A stretch of 64,000 nt of DNA, taken from contig NZ_QRQC01000008.1 in assembly GCF_003475325.1 (NCBI RefSeq), forward strand, positions 1 to 64,000, written 5' to 3'. Positions 51,024 through 59,776 of this stretch are shown here, one piece after another. The position numbers and the translations under genes are program-made. The DNA comes from Collinsella sp. AF33-16. Lineage in GTDB: Bacteria; Actinomycetota; Coriobacteriia; Coriobacteriales; Coriobacteriaceae. The notes below the pieces were generated by a model that searched no databases, was not told the origin of the DNA, and saw only the letters and a program-made list of their open reading frames with translations. How positions within the stretch are numbered: position 1 is the first letter of the stretch; each line of letters opens with the position of its first letter.

Positions 51024-53160
51024 GCGCTGCCTGTTGCGGGTGACGCAAGGGTTTGCGGCCCGCCGTCGACCAGGCGCTCTCCGCAAACGAGGCGGCTTTA
51101 TGGGTCGAGCCGGTGTCGATCTGTTTATCGAAGACGGCGCCTATACCACGCTTTCTTCTGCCGTGGTCATCCTAGTGGTGCTCACATTGTTGTTTTCGTC
51201 GACCGCGGCGATATGGAGCATGTCGCGTGCCGGGGATACTCAGGTGGCGGCTGATAGTGGCGCGCTGGCGGGTGCCAACGTAGTGTCGTCCTATCACACG
51301 GCTGCCACGGTGGTTGATGCGAGCATCTTGAGTCTGGGGCTGGCGGGGTTTGCCACGATCGGGACGGGCCTGGTCGCCATCCTCATCCCGGGTGCCGAGC
51401 CGGTTGCCGGCAATATGGTCGACACCGGGATTGAGATCATTAAAACGCGCAACAAGTTTGCCAAAAGCGCATCGGAAGGCTTACAGAAAATCGAGACGGC
51501 TCTGCCGTATCTGATCGCCGCGCGTGCCACGCAGGCGGTGTCGGCGCAGGATACCGATAGTGTGACCTATACCGGTACGGCGCTTGCCGTGCCCAGGACA
51601 TCCGAGTCTGACTTCGCTGCGCTCGAGGGGTCCGAGATCTCGACTGATGCCATTAAAGACACATCAGATGATTTAGAGTGTGCGGCCGAGGAGCTGCGGA
51701 AGGCTTCTGAGGACACGGCGAAGGCTAAAGAGCGTGCTTGGCTGGCGGATTGTGGTGGGTCTGACAAGGGCTCGGTCGGCAGCTGTTCTTGCATGTGGGA
51801 GCGTGCGAAAAGCCTAACGGATCTCTCCGGTGTTCAAAATCCGCATTACTCATCGAGCGTTACGTGGGAGCCCCAAGTTGCCCTTGATCGCGCGAAGGAC
51901 TACTACCATTGGCGTCTGACAAATGAGAAGCCCCACGGCTCGAGTGTCGAGATGAAGGCAGAGTCTGCGGCGCGTAAGGCGTTTTATACCTATGCGAGCG
52001 CGGAGGTCGATCGGGCGCATATAACCGAGAACGGAGACAGGGTTTCCTCCTATATTCCGCTGCTGCCGCGCAACTCTGATGAGGTTCGGGCGACGGAACT
52101 CTATACCGATGCGGTGTGGCCGACTAGCGTGAACGATGACAAGGCGTATCTGCATTACGGGACGACCTGCCCTAACTATAAGAAAGGGACGCCGAGCGGA
52201 TTTGCTTCGGTTGCCGATTACGATGGACAGGATAAATGCAGCAAATGCCATTTTGGCGTTTTGTCGCTTGGTGCTGTTGCGGCGCCTTCAACCTCTATCG
52301 AAAACGGCTTCGAATATCACTTCGACGAGTTCAAAAAGGCCTTGGAGGAATACGTCAAATGTCGGAACAAAGAGCTTGAGCTCATGCGTCAGACCGAGGA
52401 TGAGGCCGACCGTGCGAGCAATGCGTTTGACCAGGCCATTAAAGCGCTTTCGGGCGAGCGTCCGCGTATCGCTCCGCCCGGTCGCAACGGCGTGGTTGCC
52501 TTTGCGGTTTCGGGTGCCATCTCGAGCCCCGATGAGCTCAACTCTTCGTTTAACACGGCAGTCAGGCTTGGCGATCGCGGTGCCATCTCTGCCGCGGTGC
52601 TGGCGCCCGATGAGGCGACGGCGCAAAACAACGTGCTTTCGCGATTTTTCTCGACATTGAAGGAACGCTCGGGTGGCGTTGCCGGCGTACTCGATGGCGT
52701 CATGGATGTCTGGGGACGGCTGCTTGTGGGATACGGAGACATCCAAGGTTCGGCCGACGAACTTATGGACGAGATGATTAAAGGCCTAGGAGGGGGCAGC
52801 GGCGCGTTGGGCTCCATCGCATCGTGGCTCGGCGATACCGTTTCGGCGTCCGTGGCGGCGCTGGGTTTGGAACCGTGCGACTTGCGCCTGCGAAAGCCGG
52901 TGCTGACTGATTCCGCCAACGTCATTAAGAGCCCGGGGTCTGACATTGCTGGTCTCTCTCAAGCGCAAGACAAACTGCGAAGTATTCCGTTGGGCGTGAC
53001 CGATCCCAAGGCGCTTTGCGAGGCGTTGGAATATCAAGTCGAACGCACCATCAGCGGTACGGTGTTCACGCTTGCGGAGATTCCTCTGCCCGGCGGCGGC
53101 TCCATCCCGCTCACCGTCGATGTCGCCACGCTGGTTGGCGCTCTGGGCGGTGGGTCGTAA
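50995..53160 (+). CDS. TadG-like pilus assembly protein with large Cys-containing insert
   Basis: 721 residues. Helix at about 53-75 followed by AGDTQVAADSGALAGANVV, the usual N-terminal signature of TadG/TadE-associated proteins. A second hydrophobic stretch lies at about 111-135. The middle carries Cys clusters CGGSDKGSVGSCSC and CPNYKKG...CSKCHFG, which may bind metal or form disulfides outside the cell, then coiled coil and a C-terminal domain. ATG 50995 follows GGAGGGAG and overlaps tadE. Confidence 0.75.
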   Translation: MIRGLLHGIRRCLLRVTQGFAARRRPGALRKRGGFMGRAGVDLFIEDGAYTTLSSAVVILVVLTLLFSSTAAIWSMSRAGDTQVAADSGALAGANVVSSYHTAATVVDASILSLGLAGFATIGTGLVAILIPGAEPVAGNMVDTGIEIIKTRNKFAKSASEGLQKIETALPYLIAARATQAVSAQDTDSVTYTGTALAVPRTSESDFAALEGSEISTDAIKDTSDDLECAAEELRKASEDTAKAKERAWLADCGGSDKGSVGSCSCMWERAKSLTDLSGVQNPHYSSSVTWEPQVALDRAKDYYHWRLTNEKPHGSSVEMKAESAARKAFYTYASAEVDRAHITENGDRVSSYIPLLPRNSDEVRATELYTDAVWPTSVNDDKAYLHYGTTCPNYKKGTPSGFASVADYDGQDKCSKCHFGVLSLGAVAAPSTSIENGFEYHFDEFKKALEEYVKCRNKELELMRQTEDEADRASNAFDQAIKALSGERPRIAPPGRNGVVAFAVSGAISSPDELNSSFNTAVRLGDRGAISAAVLAPDEATAQNNVLSRFFSTLKERSGGVAGVLDGVMDVWGRLLVGYGDIQGSADELMDEMIKGLGGGSGALGSIASWLGDTVSASVAALGLEPCDLRLRKPVLTDSANVIKSPGSDIAGLSQAQDKLRSIPLGVTDPKALCEALEYQVERTISGTVFTLAEIPLPGGGSIPLTVDVATLVGALGGGS

Positions 53161-53636
53161 TGAGTATCCGCATGCGTCTGCGCGAGGAGCGCGCCCAAGC
53201 GACGGTGGAGATAGCAGTGGTTACGCCCGTTTTGCTGGTGCTGGCACTCATCGTATACAACGTCATGATCTATGCCAGCGCTGTCGCGCGCTTCGACCGC
53301 GTGGTGCCCGACATCGTGTTGGCGCACGCCGTGGCGCCGAGCGGGGAGGGCGACGAAAGCTCTGTCGATGCCTCGGCGACGGTCCGGACTCAAATTCTGA
53401 ATGCCATGGAAGGCTATGACTTGCAGATCGAAGTGTCGAGCGAGCAAGGCGCGGAGGCATCGGATGGTGGCCTGCTCTCCCTATCCGGTACGTTTAGGAC
53501 CTACACCTGCACCATGCACTATGAGCCGTGGCCGACTTCTCTCAGCATCGCTGGCGTTCCGCTGGGGGCGCCGACAACGTTGTCGCACGAGCGCGCGGTG
53601 ACGGTCGATCCATGGCGTCCGGGGGTGGTCATGTGA
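53160..53636 (+). CDS. TadE/TadF-like minor pilin
   Basis: 158 residues: RAQATVEIAVVTPVLLVLALIVYNVMIY, a minor-pilin helix with the same AQATVE entry as the other subunits, then a soluble domain. Start shares a base with the preceding TAA (TAATG); its stop overlaps the next GTG. Confidence 0.82.
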   Translation: MSIRMRLREERAQATVEIAVVTPVLLVLALIVYNVMIYASAVARFDRVVPDIVLAHAVAPSGEGDESSVDASATVRTQILNAMEGYDLQIEVSSEQGAEASDGGLLSLSGTFRTYTCTMHYEPWPTSLSIAGVPLGAPTTLSHERAVTVDPWRPGVVM

Positions 53637-53992
53637 CCGCGGTCTCGTCCTACATCGCCTACGCGCGGGCACTCAATAGGCTGGGCTGGACGCCGGCCGA
53701 GTTTGCGGTGGCGGAGTCGTTTGCCGTGCGCCTGCGCGGCATGCTGGGACGGTGTCCGGTTGCCGCCAACGGTCTGCCGCTCGTCATGGCATTTCCACGC
53801 TGCTCTTCGGTCCATACGTGTTTTATGGCCTATCCCATCGATATCGCCTTTATCGATGCACGTGGCTATGTCCTCGTATGCTACGAAAACGTACGTCCCT
53901 GGCGTATGTGCTCCTGCCCCGGCGCCTGGGCCGTACTAGAGCGTCCTTCAATCATTGTTTCGACCCCTGCTCTCCAACGCGTGCCGGCTTAA
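53633..53992 (+). CDS. DUF192 protein at the end of the Tad operon
   Basis: 119 residues. AVAESFAVRLRGMLGR and the block LVMAFPRCSSVHTCFMAYPIDIAFID with ARGYVLVCYENVRPWR match DUF192, a small beta-rich domain. Most DUF192 proteins have a signal peptide; this one has none visible. GTG start overlaps the previous TGA by four bases. Its role in the pilus locus is not known to me. Confidence 0.78.
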   Translation: MTAVSSYIAYARALNRLGWTPAEFAVAESFAVRLRGMLGRCPVAANGLPLVMAFPRCSSVHTCFMAYPIDIAFIDARGYVLVCYENVRPWRMCSCPGAWAVLERPSIIVSTPALQRVPA

Positions 53993-54050
53993 GGATTGGC
54001 GACAGCGGACTTTCGTCATACGAAATTGGGTAAGATGGAGGAGAAGATGC

Positions 54051-54316
54051 ATGGATGTTGAGATCCATCCCAACGCTAAAAAGCACCTGACGGAAAAGCA
54101 GGTGCTTAGCGCTTGGCTTGCGGTTACTGAGTGCATTCGTCGCGAGCCGAAGGACGAGCCGCCGAGATGGCTTGCGATTGGATGGCTCCCAGACGGACGA
54201 AGCGTGGAGCTTGTCGCGGTCGAGCTTGTCCGTGGGGGCTTATCATTCATGCCTTGTCTCCAGTCCAGAAGAAATTTTGGCAGGAGATTGAACGGGCTCG
54301 GCAAAGGGGTCGATGA
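54051..54316 (+). pseudogene. Frameshifted toxin of a toxin-antitoxin pair
   Basis: From ATG 54051 (GGAGGAG upstream) the frame reads MDVEIHPNAKKHLTEKQVLS ... PDGRSVELVAVELVRGG and then leaves the expected path at a run of five G at 54234-54238. One extra G would continue it as LIIHALSPVQKKFWQEIERA and end at TGA 54314-54316, overlapping the antitoxin start. Without it the frame runs on to 54341 with an unlike tail. The restored protein resembles small DUF4258/BrnT-type toxins only loosely. It could be a sequencing error, an inactivating slip or a phase-variable tract. Confidence 0.7.
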
Positions 54317-54600
54317 TGGGCAAGACGTATACGGCCGCTAATGGTCAGGTTGTAACGGATGAAATGATTGACGCGTGGTGCGAGTCGTACGAGCGCGGAG
54401 AGTTTCCGGATGGCGAACACACCGTTGGTGGGATCGTGCATGGACGGCCCCCACTCTCAGGTGAGGGGACGGCAACGCTGTCGGTCAAGATTCCTCTGGG
54501 AATGAAGGAGGCCATTCGTCGACGGGCGGCTGCCGAGGGGATGACGCCAAGTGAGTTTGCCCGTGCGGCTCTGAGCGAAAAACTTCTTGCTGCCGGCTGA
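54316..54600 (+). CDS. Ribbon-helix-helix-type antitoxin
   Basis: 94 residues. C-terminal LSVKIPLGMKEAIRRRAAAEGMTPSEFARAAL is a ribbon-helix-helix DNA-binding module; the N-terminal half probably wraps the toxin. ATG 54316 lies six bases after AAAGGGG; ATG 54313 is also possible. Intact, unlike its partner, so it may now act as an orphan antitoxin. Confidence 0.75.
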   Translation: MGKTYTAANGQVVTDEMIDAWCESYERGEFPDGEHTVGGIVHGRPPLSGEGTATLSVKIPLGMKEAIRRRAAAEGMTPSEFARAALSEKLLAAG

Positions 54601-54723
54601 TGCCTCTGACGTGCCGATTTATAGAACCGAGGCTGTGCTCAAAAACTTTTTTAAAATTCTCGGTTGACCGGAACGCGTCCTTGGTTATACTAATCAAGCC
54701 TTGAAACAAGGCACACCTCAAAT

Positions 54724-54778
<55 letters not shown>

Positions 54779-54796
<18 letters not shown>

Positions 54797-55027
54797 CCTT
54801 GAATTGACTAGGACCTCTGCAAAGGGGTCCTTTTCTTTTATATGGCTCCTGCACGGAATCGAACCCCGTGAGGGCGCGGAGCTGAGTAAACGCGTAAGCG
54901 TTTGCCAGCGCAGCTCGCAAGGCGCGCAAGCGCCGCAGCGGTCCGTCCGCGCAGCGCGCGGACGCGATTCCCTTCCCCGCCACCTTGAATTGACTAGGAC
55001 CCCTGCAAAGGGGTCCTTTTCTTTTAT
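54779..55027 (+). repeat. Duplicated tRNA-Phe 3' end plus terminator, with inverted T-arm between
   Basis: A 63-base segment covering the end of the tRNA and its terminator (54779-54841) recurs at 54965-55027 with one mismatch, 186 bases on. Between them GGAATCGAACCCC (54855-54867) is an inverted copy of the T-arm, followed by GC-rich hairpins (AAACGC-GTAA-GCGTTT, GGCGC-GCAA-GCGCC). Each copy ends in a GGACC...GGGGTCC terminator. The same plan occurs after tRNA-Leu. Confidence 0.9.
54810..54840 (+). terminator. Terminator of tRNA-Phe, first copy
   Basis: AGGACC-TCTGCAAAGG-GGTCCT stem then TTTTCTTTT. A second copy at 54996-55026 has a longer match (GGACCCC / GGGGTCC). Confidence 0.8.
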
Positions 55028-55187
55028 CGAGGGCTCTGCGGAAAACGCATCCCAGACATTCCTCCCGCTTTTGCGCCACTTTTCAGACCGTTCGCTCGCC
55101 TGTCCGCACGCGCGGGTATACTCAAAACGATACTTTTCCTATGCAATACGATGCAGGCTCGACCTGCATGATTCGAAGGGGGCAGTG

Positions 55188-56249
55188 ATGGAGAGGATAC
55201 TCGGTGTTAATCTCTCTGGCTGGTTTATTCCCGAGCCTTGGGTGACCCCGTCGCTGTATGCAGCGACCGGTGCATCCAACGCGGCCGAGCTGCAGGAGGC
55301 TATGGGCACCGCCGCCTATAACGAGCGCATGCGCCGTCATTACGAAACGTTTGTGAGCGAGGACGATTTTCGCCGCATGGCGCAGATTGGCCTCAATGCC
55401 GTGCGTCTGCCGGTGCCCTGGTATGCCTTTGGCTCGCAGGAGTCCGATGCGTCCTACATCTCGGTTGTCGATTACATCGACCGCGCGATTGAGTGGGCTG
55501 CCAAGTACAACATCCGCGTGCTGCTCGATCTGGCAACCGTGCCAGGTGGCCAGGGCGATTCCAACGATTCGCCCACCACGCCGGAGGCTGTTGCCGAGTG
55601 GCATTCGTCCACCAACGGTCGTCATGTCGCACTCGACGTGCTCGAGCGCTTGGCCGATCGCTACGGCGAGGCCGAGAGCCTGCTGGGCATTGAGCTGCTG
55701 GATACGCCGCAGATGAGTGTCCGCAAGAGCCTCTTCACCATGACGGATGGCATTCCGGCGCACTACCTGCGCAATTTCTATCGCGATGCCTACGAGCTCG
55801 TCCGTTCGTATATGCCCGAGGATAAAATCGTCGTCTTCTCGTCGTCGGGGCATCCCAGCGAGTGGAAGCATTTTATGCGCGGCGCCAAGTACAAGAACGT
55901 CTACATGGACCTTCACCTGTACCATTACCGCGACGAGTATGCGCTCGACATCACGAGCCCTCGCGGGCTGACGACGGCGATTTCGCGTAACAAGCGCGAG
56001 CTTAAAGAAGCGATTTCGACTGGGTTCCCCGTGCTGGTGGGCGAATGGTCGGGCGCGGCGATCTTTGCCAACTCGTCGGTTACGCCCGAGGGCCGCAATG
56101 CCTACGAGCGCGTGTTTATCGCCAACCAGCTGGCTTCGTTTGCGCCGGCTGCCGGTTGGTTCTTCCAAACGTGGAAGACCGAGAAGCGCATTGCAGCATG
56201 GGACGCCCGCGCGGCGCTCGGTACGCTCGAGCGCGGCATGATTGAATAG
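55188..56249 (+). CDS. GH5-like glycosidase lacking the acid/base glutamate
   Basis: 353 residues, cytosolic (no signal). The start GVNLSGWFIPEPWVTPSLY is close to exo-beta-1,3-glucanases of family GH5. The strand-4 motif, normally LNEP with the acid/base Glu, reads GIELLDTPQ (Asp172-Thr173), while the nucleophile region VGEWSG with Glu286 is kept. So it may be inactive, use another acid, or bind sugars only. ATG 55188 follows AAGGGGG. Lies six bases before rsmI. Confidence 0.8.
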   Translation: MERILGVNLSGWFIPEPWVTPSLYAATGASNAAELQEAMGTAAYNERMRRHYETFVSEDDFRRMAQIGLNAVRLPVPWYAFGSQESDASYISVVDYIDRAIEWAAKYNIRVLLDLATVPGGQGDSNDSPTTPEAVAEWHSSTNGRHVALDVLERLADRYGEAESLLGIELLDTPQMSVRKSLFTMTDGIPAHYLRNFYRDAYELVRSYMPEDKIVVFSSSGHPSEWKHFMRGAKYKNVYMDLHLYHYRDEYALDITSPRGLTTAISRNKRELKEAISTGFPVLVGEWSGAAIFANSSVTPEGRNAYERVFIANQLASFAPAAGWFFQTWKTEKRIAAWDARAALGTLERGMIE

Positions 56250-56255
56250 GTTGAT

Positions 56256-57134
56256 ATGACGCAAAACAGCGCCCATACGGGCAAACTCTATGTGGTCGGC
56301 ACGCCCATCGGCAACCTAGGCGACCTGTCCCCGCGCGTTGGCGAGGCCTTTGCCGCCGCCGATGCCATTTGCTGCGAAGACACGCGTGTGACGTCAAAGC
56401 TGCTGATGCACCTGGGCATTTCCAAGCCGCTTGTCCGTTGCGACGAGAATGTGATCGCTAGCCGCGCTGCCGGCCTGGTCGACCGTCTGCTGGCGGGGGA
56501 GACCCTCGCCTTTGCCTCGGACGCCGGCATGCCGAGCGTGTCCGATCCCGGCCAGGCGCTGGTCGAGGCGGCGCGTGAGGCCGATGTACCCGTCGAAGTT
56601 ATTCCCGGGCCCTCTGCTTGCGTCACGGCGTTTGTTTCGTCCGGCATTCCCTGCGAGCATTTTTTCTTCGAGGGCTTTTTGGGCCGAAAGCACGGCGACC
56701 GTGTGCGCCGTTTGCAGCGCCTTGCCGTGGTGCCCGGCGCACTCATCTTCTACGAGTCTCCACATCGCATCGTGGCGACGCTCGAGGCCGTGGCGGAGGT
56801 CTTTCCCCAGCGTGAGGTTGCCGTCTGCCGCGAACTCACCAAGCTGCACGAGGAGGTCTTGCGCGGGCTCGCTGCCCAGCTTGCCGAGGAACTGCGCGCT
56901 CGCGGCGAGGTAAAGGGCGAGATCGCGCTGGTCATCGCGCCGCCGAGCGAGGATGAGGAGGCCGGTATCGTGCCGGTCGGCGCCACGGCAGCGGATCCCG
57001 ACGAGGCCCTGCGCGAGGATATCCGCGCCGCGCTCGAGGAGGGGGAGCCTGCGTCTGCGGTGGCCAAGCGCCTGTCTCAGAAGTATTCGCGCCGCAAGCG
57101 CGATGTCTATGCCATGGTGCTCGATATGCAATAG
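56256..57134 (+). CDS. rsmI: 16S rRNA 2'-O-methyltransferase (C1402)
   Basis: 292 residues, SAM-dependent tetrapyrrole-methylase fold. LYVVGTPIGNLGDLSPR, CEDTRVTSKLL, DAGMPSVSDPGQALV and GPSACVTAFVSSG are the RsmI signatures; the C-terminal helix-turn-helix-like tail is present. Starts six bases after the GH5-like gene. Confidence 0.95.
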   Translation: MTQNSAHTGKLYVVGTPIGNLGDLSPRVGEAFAAADAICCEDTRVTSKLLMHLGISKPLVRCDENVIASRAAGLVDRLLAGETLAFASDAGMPSVSDPGQALVEAAREADVPVEVIPGPSACVTAFVSSGIPCEHFFFEGFLGRKHGDRVRRLQRLAVVPGALIFYESPHRIVATLEAVAEVFPQREVAVCRELTKLHEEVLRGLAAQLAEELRARGEVKGEIALVIAPPSEDEEAGIVPVGATAADPDEALREDIRAALEEGEPASAVAKRLSQKYSRRKRDVYAMVLDMQ

Positions 57135-57203
57135 ATGGAGGATATCCAGCCCTTGCGCTAGAATCATCCTCTGTATGCAACGTTTTTCTGGAGGACAAAC
57201 CCC

Positions 57204-58805
57204 ATGGATCAAAGCAAGCCTTCGTTCTTTATCACGACGCCCATCTACTACGTCAACGCCGATCCGCACCTGGGCACGGCTTATTCCACCATCATCGCCG
57301 ACGTTCAGGCTCGCTATCGCCGTTCCGCCGGCTATAACGTCAAGTTCCTGACCGGCATGGACGAGCATGGCGAGAAGGTCGCCGAGGCCGCAGCCAAGCA
57401 TGGCATGACGCCGCAGGAGTGGACCGATAGCCAGGCCCCGCACTTCAAGGAGCTTTGGAGCAAGCTCGAGATCTCCAACGACGACTTCATCCGCACCACC
57501 GAGCCGCGCCAGCATCATGCCGTGCAGTACCTGTGGGAGCGCATGAAGGAGTCCGGCTATCTGTATAAGGGCAGCTACGACGGTTGGTATTGCGTGCCTG
57601 ACGAGACCTACTTCACTGATACGCAGGTCCAGAAGGGCGACGAGGAGTACGGCAGCGTCGGCCAGCACCTGTGCCCCGACTGCCACCGTCCGCTTGAGCG
57701 CGTGCAGGAGGAGTCCTACTTCTTTAAGCTTTCCGCCTTCCAGGACAAGCTTCTCAAGCTCTATGACGAGCACCCCGACTTTGTCGAGCCTGCGTTCCGC
57801 ATGAACGAGGTTCGCAGCTTTGTCGAGGGCGGCCTTAACGACCTTTCCGTGAGCCGTACGAGCTTTGACTGGGGCATTCAGGTCCCGTTTGACGAGGGTC
57901 ACGTGACCTACGTGTGGTTCGATGCGTTGCTCAACTATATGACGGCCGTCGGCTACGGTGTCGACACCGACGAGGCCCGTGCCGAGCTGGCCTATCGCTG
58001 GCCCGCGCAGTTCCACATCGTGGGTAAGGACATCATCCGCTTCCACTGCGTCATTTGGCCCGCGATGCTCATGGCCATCGGCGAGGCCCTGCCCGAGCAC
58101 GTCTTTGCCCACGGCTTCCTGACCGTGCGCAATGCCGAGACCGGTAAGGCCGAGAAGATGTCCAAGAGCCGCGGCAACGCCATCGCTCCGCAGGATGTTA
58201 TCGACATGCTGGGCGTCGAGGGCTACCGCTATTACTTTATGACCGACGTGGTCCCCGGCACCGACGGCGCCATCAGCTTCGATCGTATGGAGCAGGTCTA
58301 CAACGCCGATCTGGCCAACAGCTGGGGCAACCTCATTTCGCGCTCGCTCAACATGAGCGCAAAGTACTTTGACGGCTGCGCGCCCGCCAAGCCCGCATCG
58401 TTCGATGCGTTCGACAACCCGCTGGCAAAGATCGCCGATGGCCTGGTCGACCGCTACATGGCCAAGATGGACGTGCTCGATTACGGCGGAGCCAAGGATG
58501 AGGTCATGGAGCTCATCCACGCCGCCAACCACTACATCGAGGACTCCGAGCCCTGGGCACTTGCCAAGGACGAGGCCAAGGCTGACGAGCTGGCGTTTGT
58601 GATCTACAACCTGCTCGAGGCCATCCGCATTGCCGCTCACCTGCTGATGCCGCTCATGCCTCAGACCTCTGCCGAGGCCCTGCGCCGCCTGTCCTGCGAG
58701 AACGAGGCCGCGACCGACGACCTCAAGGGCATTTGCGCTTGGGGCCTGCTTGCTGGTGGTCAGCCCGTCGAGAAGGGCGATCCGCTGTTCCCGCGTCTGG
58801 CGTAG
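57204..58805 (+). CDS. metG: Methionine--tRNA ligase
   Basis: 533 residues. FFITTPIYYVNADPHLGTAY with the HLGTAY (HIGH-like) box, zinc-type knuckle region CVPDETYF...CPDCHRPLE, and KMSKSRGNAI (KMSKS loop). No C-terminal tRNA-binding EMAP domain is attached, so it is a short form. Strong CTGGAGGA ribosome site. Ends at a terminator. Confidence 0.96.
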   Translation: MDQSKPSFFITTPIYYVNADPHLGTAYSTIIADVQARYRRSAGYNVKFLTGMDEHGEKVAEAAAKHGMTPQEWTDSQAPHFKELWSKLEISNDDFIRTTEPRQHHAVQYLWERMKESGYLYKGSYDGWYCVPDETYFTDTQVQKGDEEYGSVGQHLCPDCHRPLERVQEESYFFKLSAFQDKLLKLYDEHPDFVEPAFRMNEVRSFVEGGLNDLSVSRTSFDWGIQVPFDEGHVTYVWFDALLNYMTAVGYGVDTDEARAELAYRWPAQFHIVGKDIIRFHCVIWPAMLMAIGEALPEHVFAHGFLTVRNAETGKAEKMSKSRGNAIAPQDVIDMLGVEGYRYYFMTDVVPGTDGAISFDRMEQVYNADLANSWGNLISRSLNMSAKYFDGCAPAKPASFDAFDNPLAKIADGLVDRYMAKMDVLDYGGAKDEVMELIHAANHYIEDSEPWALAKDEAKADELAFVIYNLLEAIRIAAHLLMPLMPQTSAEALRRLSCENEAATDDLKGICAWGLLAGGQPVEKGDPLFPRLA

Positions 58806-58847
58806 AGACCGCGCGAGCGCCATATCGGCAATTTGCTGTTTAGATGT

Positions 58848-58885
58848 AAGGGCATGGCCGCAACGGTCCATGCCCTTTCGTTTCA
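58848..58885 (+). terminator. Terminator after metG
   Basis: AAGGGCATGG / CCATGCCCTT stem with a ten-base loop, then TTTCGTTT. Confidence 0.82.
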
Positions 58886-58915
58886 AGACGCCGCCATCAT
58901 GCTAAGGAGGCAACT

Positions 58916-59776
58916 ATGACAACTTCGCCTTTGGCAAACCCCACGGCAACAAGGGAGCTGCTGGAGGAGTTTGGCCTTGCGACCAAGCATCGCCTGGGCC
59001 AGAACTTTCTAATCGACAATCATGTGATCGAGCGTATCTGCGAGCTTGCCGAGTTTGCAGGTGACGAGCGCGTACTCGAGGTGGGTCCGGGTTGCGGTAC
59101 TTTGACACTTGCGTTGCTGCAGGAAGCGGCGTGCGTTACGTCCATTGAGGCCGATCCTGAGCTCGAACCGGTGCTCGACGCCCACGCCGCCGACTATGCC
59201 AACTTCCGCTTTATCATGGGCGACGCGCTTAAGGTGGGCCCGGAGCAGATTGAGCAGGCTGCGGGCGGTGAGCCGACGGTATTTGTCGCGAACTTGCCTT
59301 ATAACGTGGCGGCGACGATCATTTTGCAATTTTTCCAGACGATGCCGGCGCTCAAGCGCGCCGTCGTCATGGTGCAAAAGGAGGTTGCCGATCGCATTGC
59401 CGCAGTGCCGGGCAACAAGACCTATGGCGGCTATACGGCAAAGCTTGGCCTGTATGCGCAGGTAACGGGTCGCTTTGAGGTGCCGCCGCGTTGCTTTATG
59501 CCGGCGCCACACGTGGACTCGGCCGTCGTGCGTATCGACCGTGTTGACGGTGTGGTGCCCGAAGGACTCGATCGCGAATTTGTGGCCCGCGTGATTGACG
59601 CTGCATTTGCTCAGCGTCGCAAGACCATCCGCAATTCCATGAGCGCCAACGGCTTTGCCAAGGACGTGCTCGATGCCGCCTTTGAGGCTTGCGGTATCGC
59701 ACCCACCACGCGCGCCGAGACGCTCGGCGTCGCCGACTTTGTGTGCCTGGCTCGGGAGCTTTCCCATGACGCTTAA
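58916..59776 (+). CDS. rsmA: 16S rRNA dimethyladenosine transferase
   Basis: 286 residues, dimethylates A1518/A1519. RLGQNFLIDNHVIERI, EVGPGCGTLTLALL (SAM loop), NLPYNVAATIILQF (catalytic NLPY) and RKTIRNSM are diagnostic. AAGGAGG upstream. Overlaps tatD by 11 bases, the common order being reversed relative to many Gram-positives (tatD before rsmA). Confidence 0.96.
   Translation: MTTSPLANPTATRELLEEFGLATKHRLGQNFLIDNHVIERICELAEFAGDERVLEVGPGCGTLTLALLQEAACVTSIEADPELEPVLDAHAADYANFRFIMGDALKVGPEQIEQAAGGEPTVFVANLPYNVAATIILQFFQTMPALKRAVVMVQKEVADRIAAVPGNKTYGGYTAKLGLYAQVTGRFEVPPRCFMPAPHVDSAVVRIDRVDGVVPEGLDREFVARVIDAAFAQRRKTIRNSMSANGFAKDVLDAAFEACGIAPTTRAETLGVADFVCLARELSHDA

Noticed and set aside
56394..58886. 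830-residue minus-strand frame
   Set aside because: Shadow of rsmI and metG, which have full sets of family motifs.
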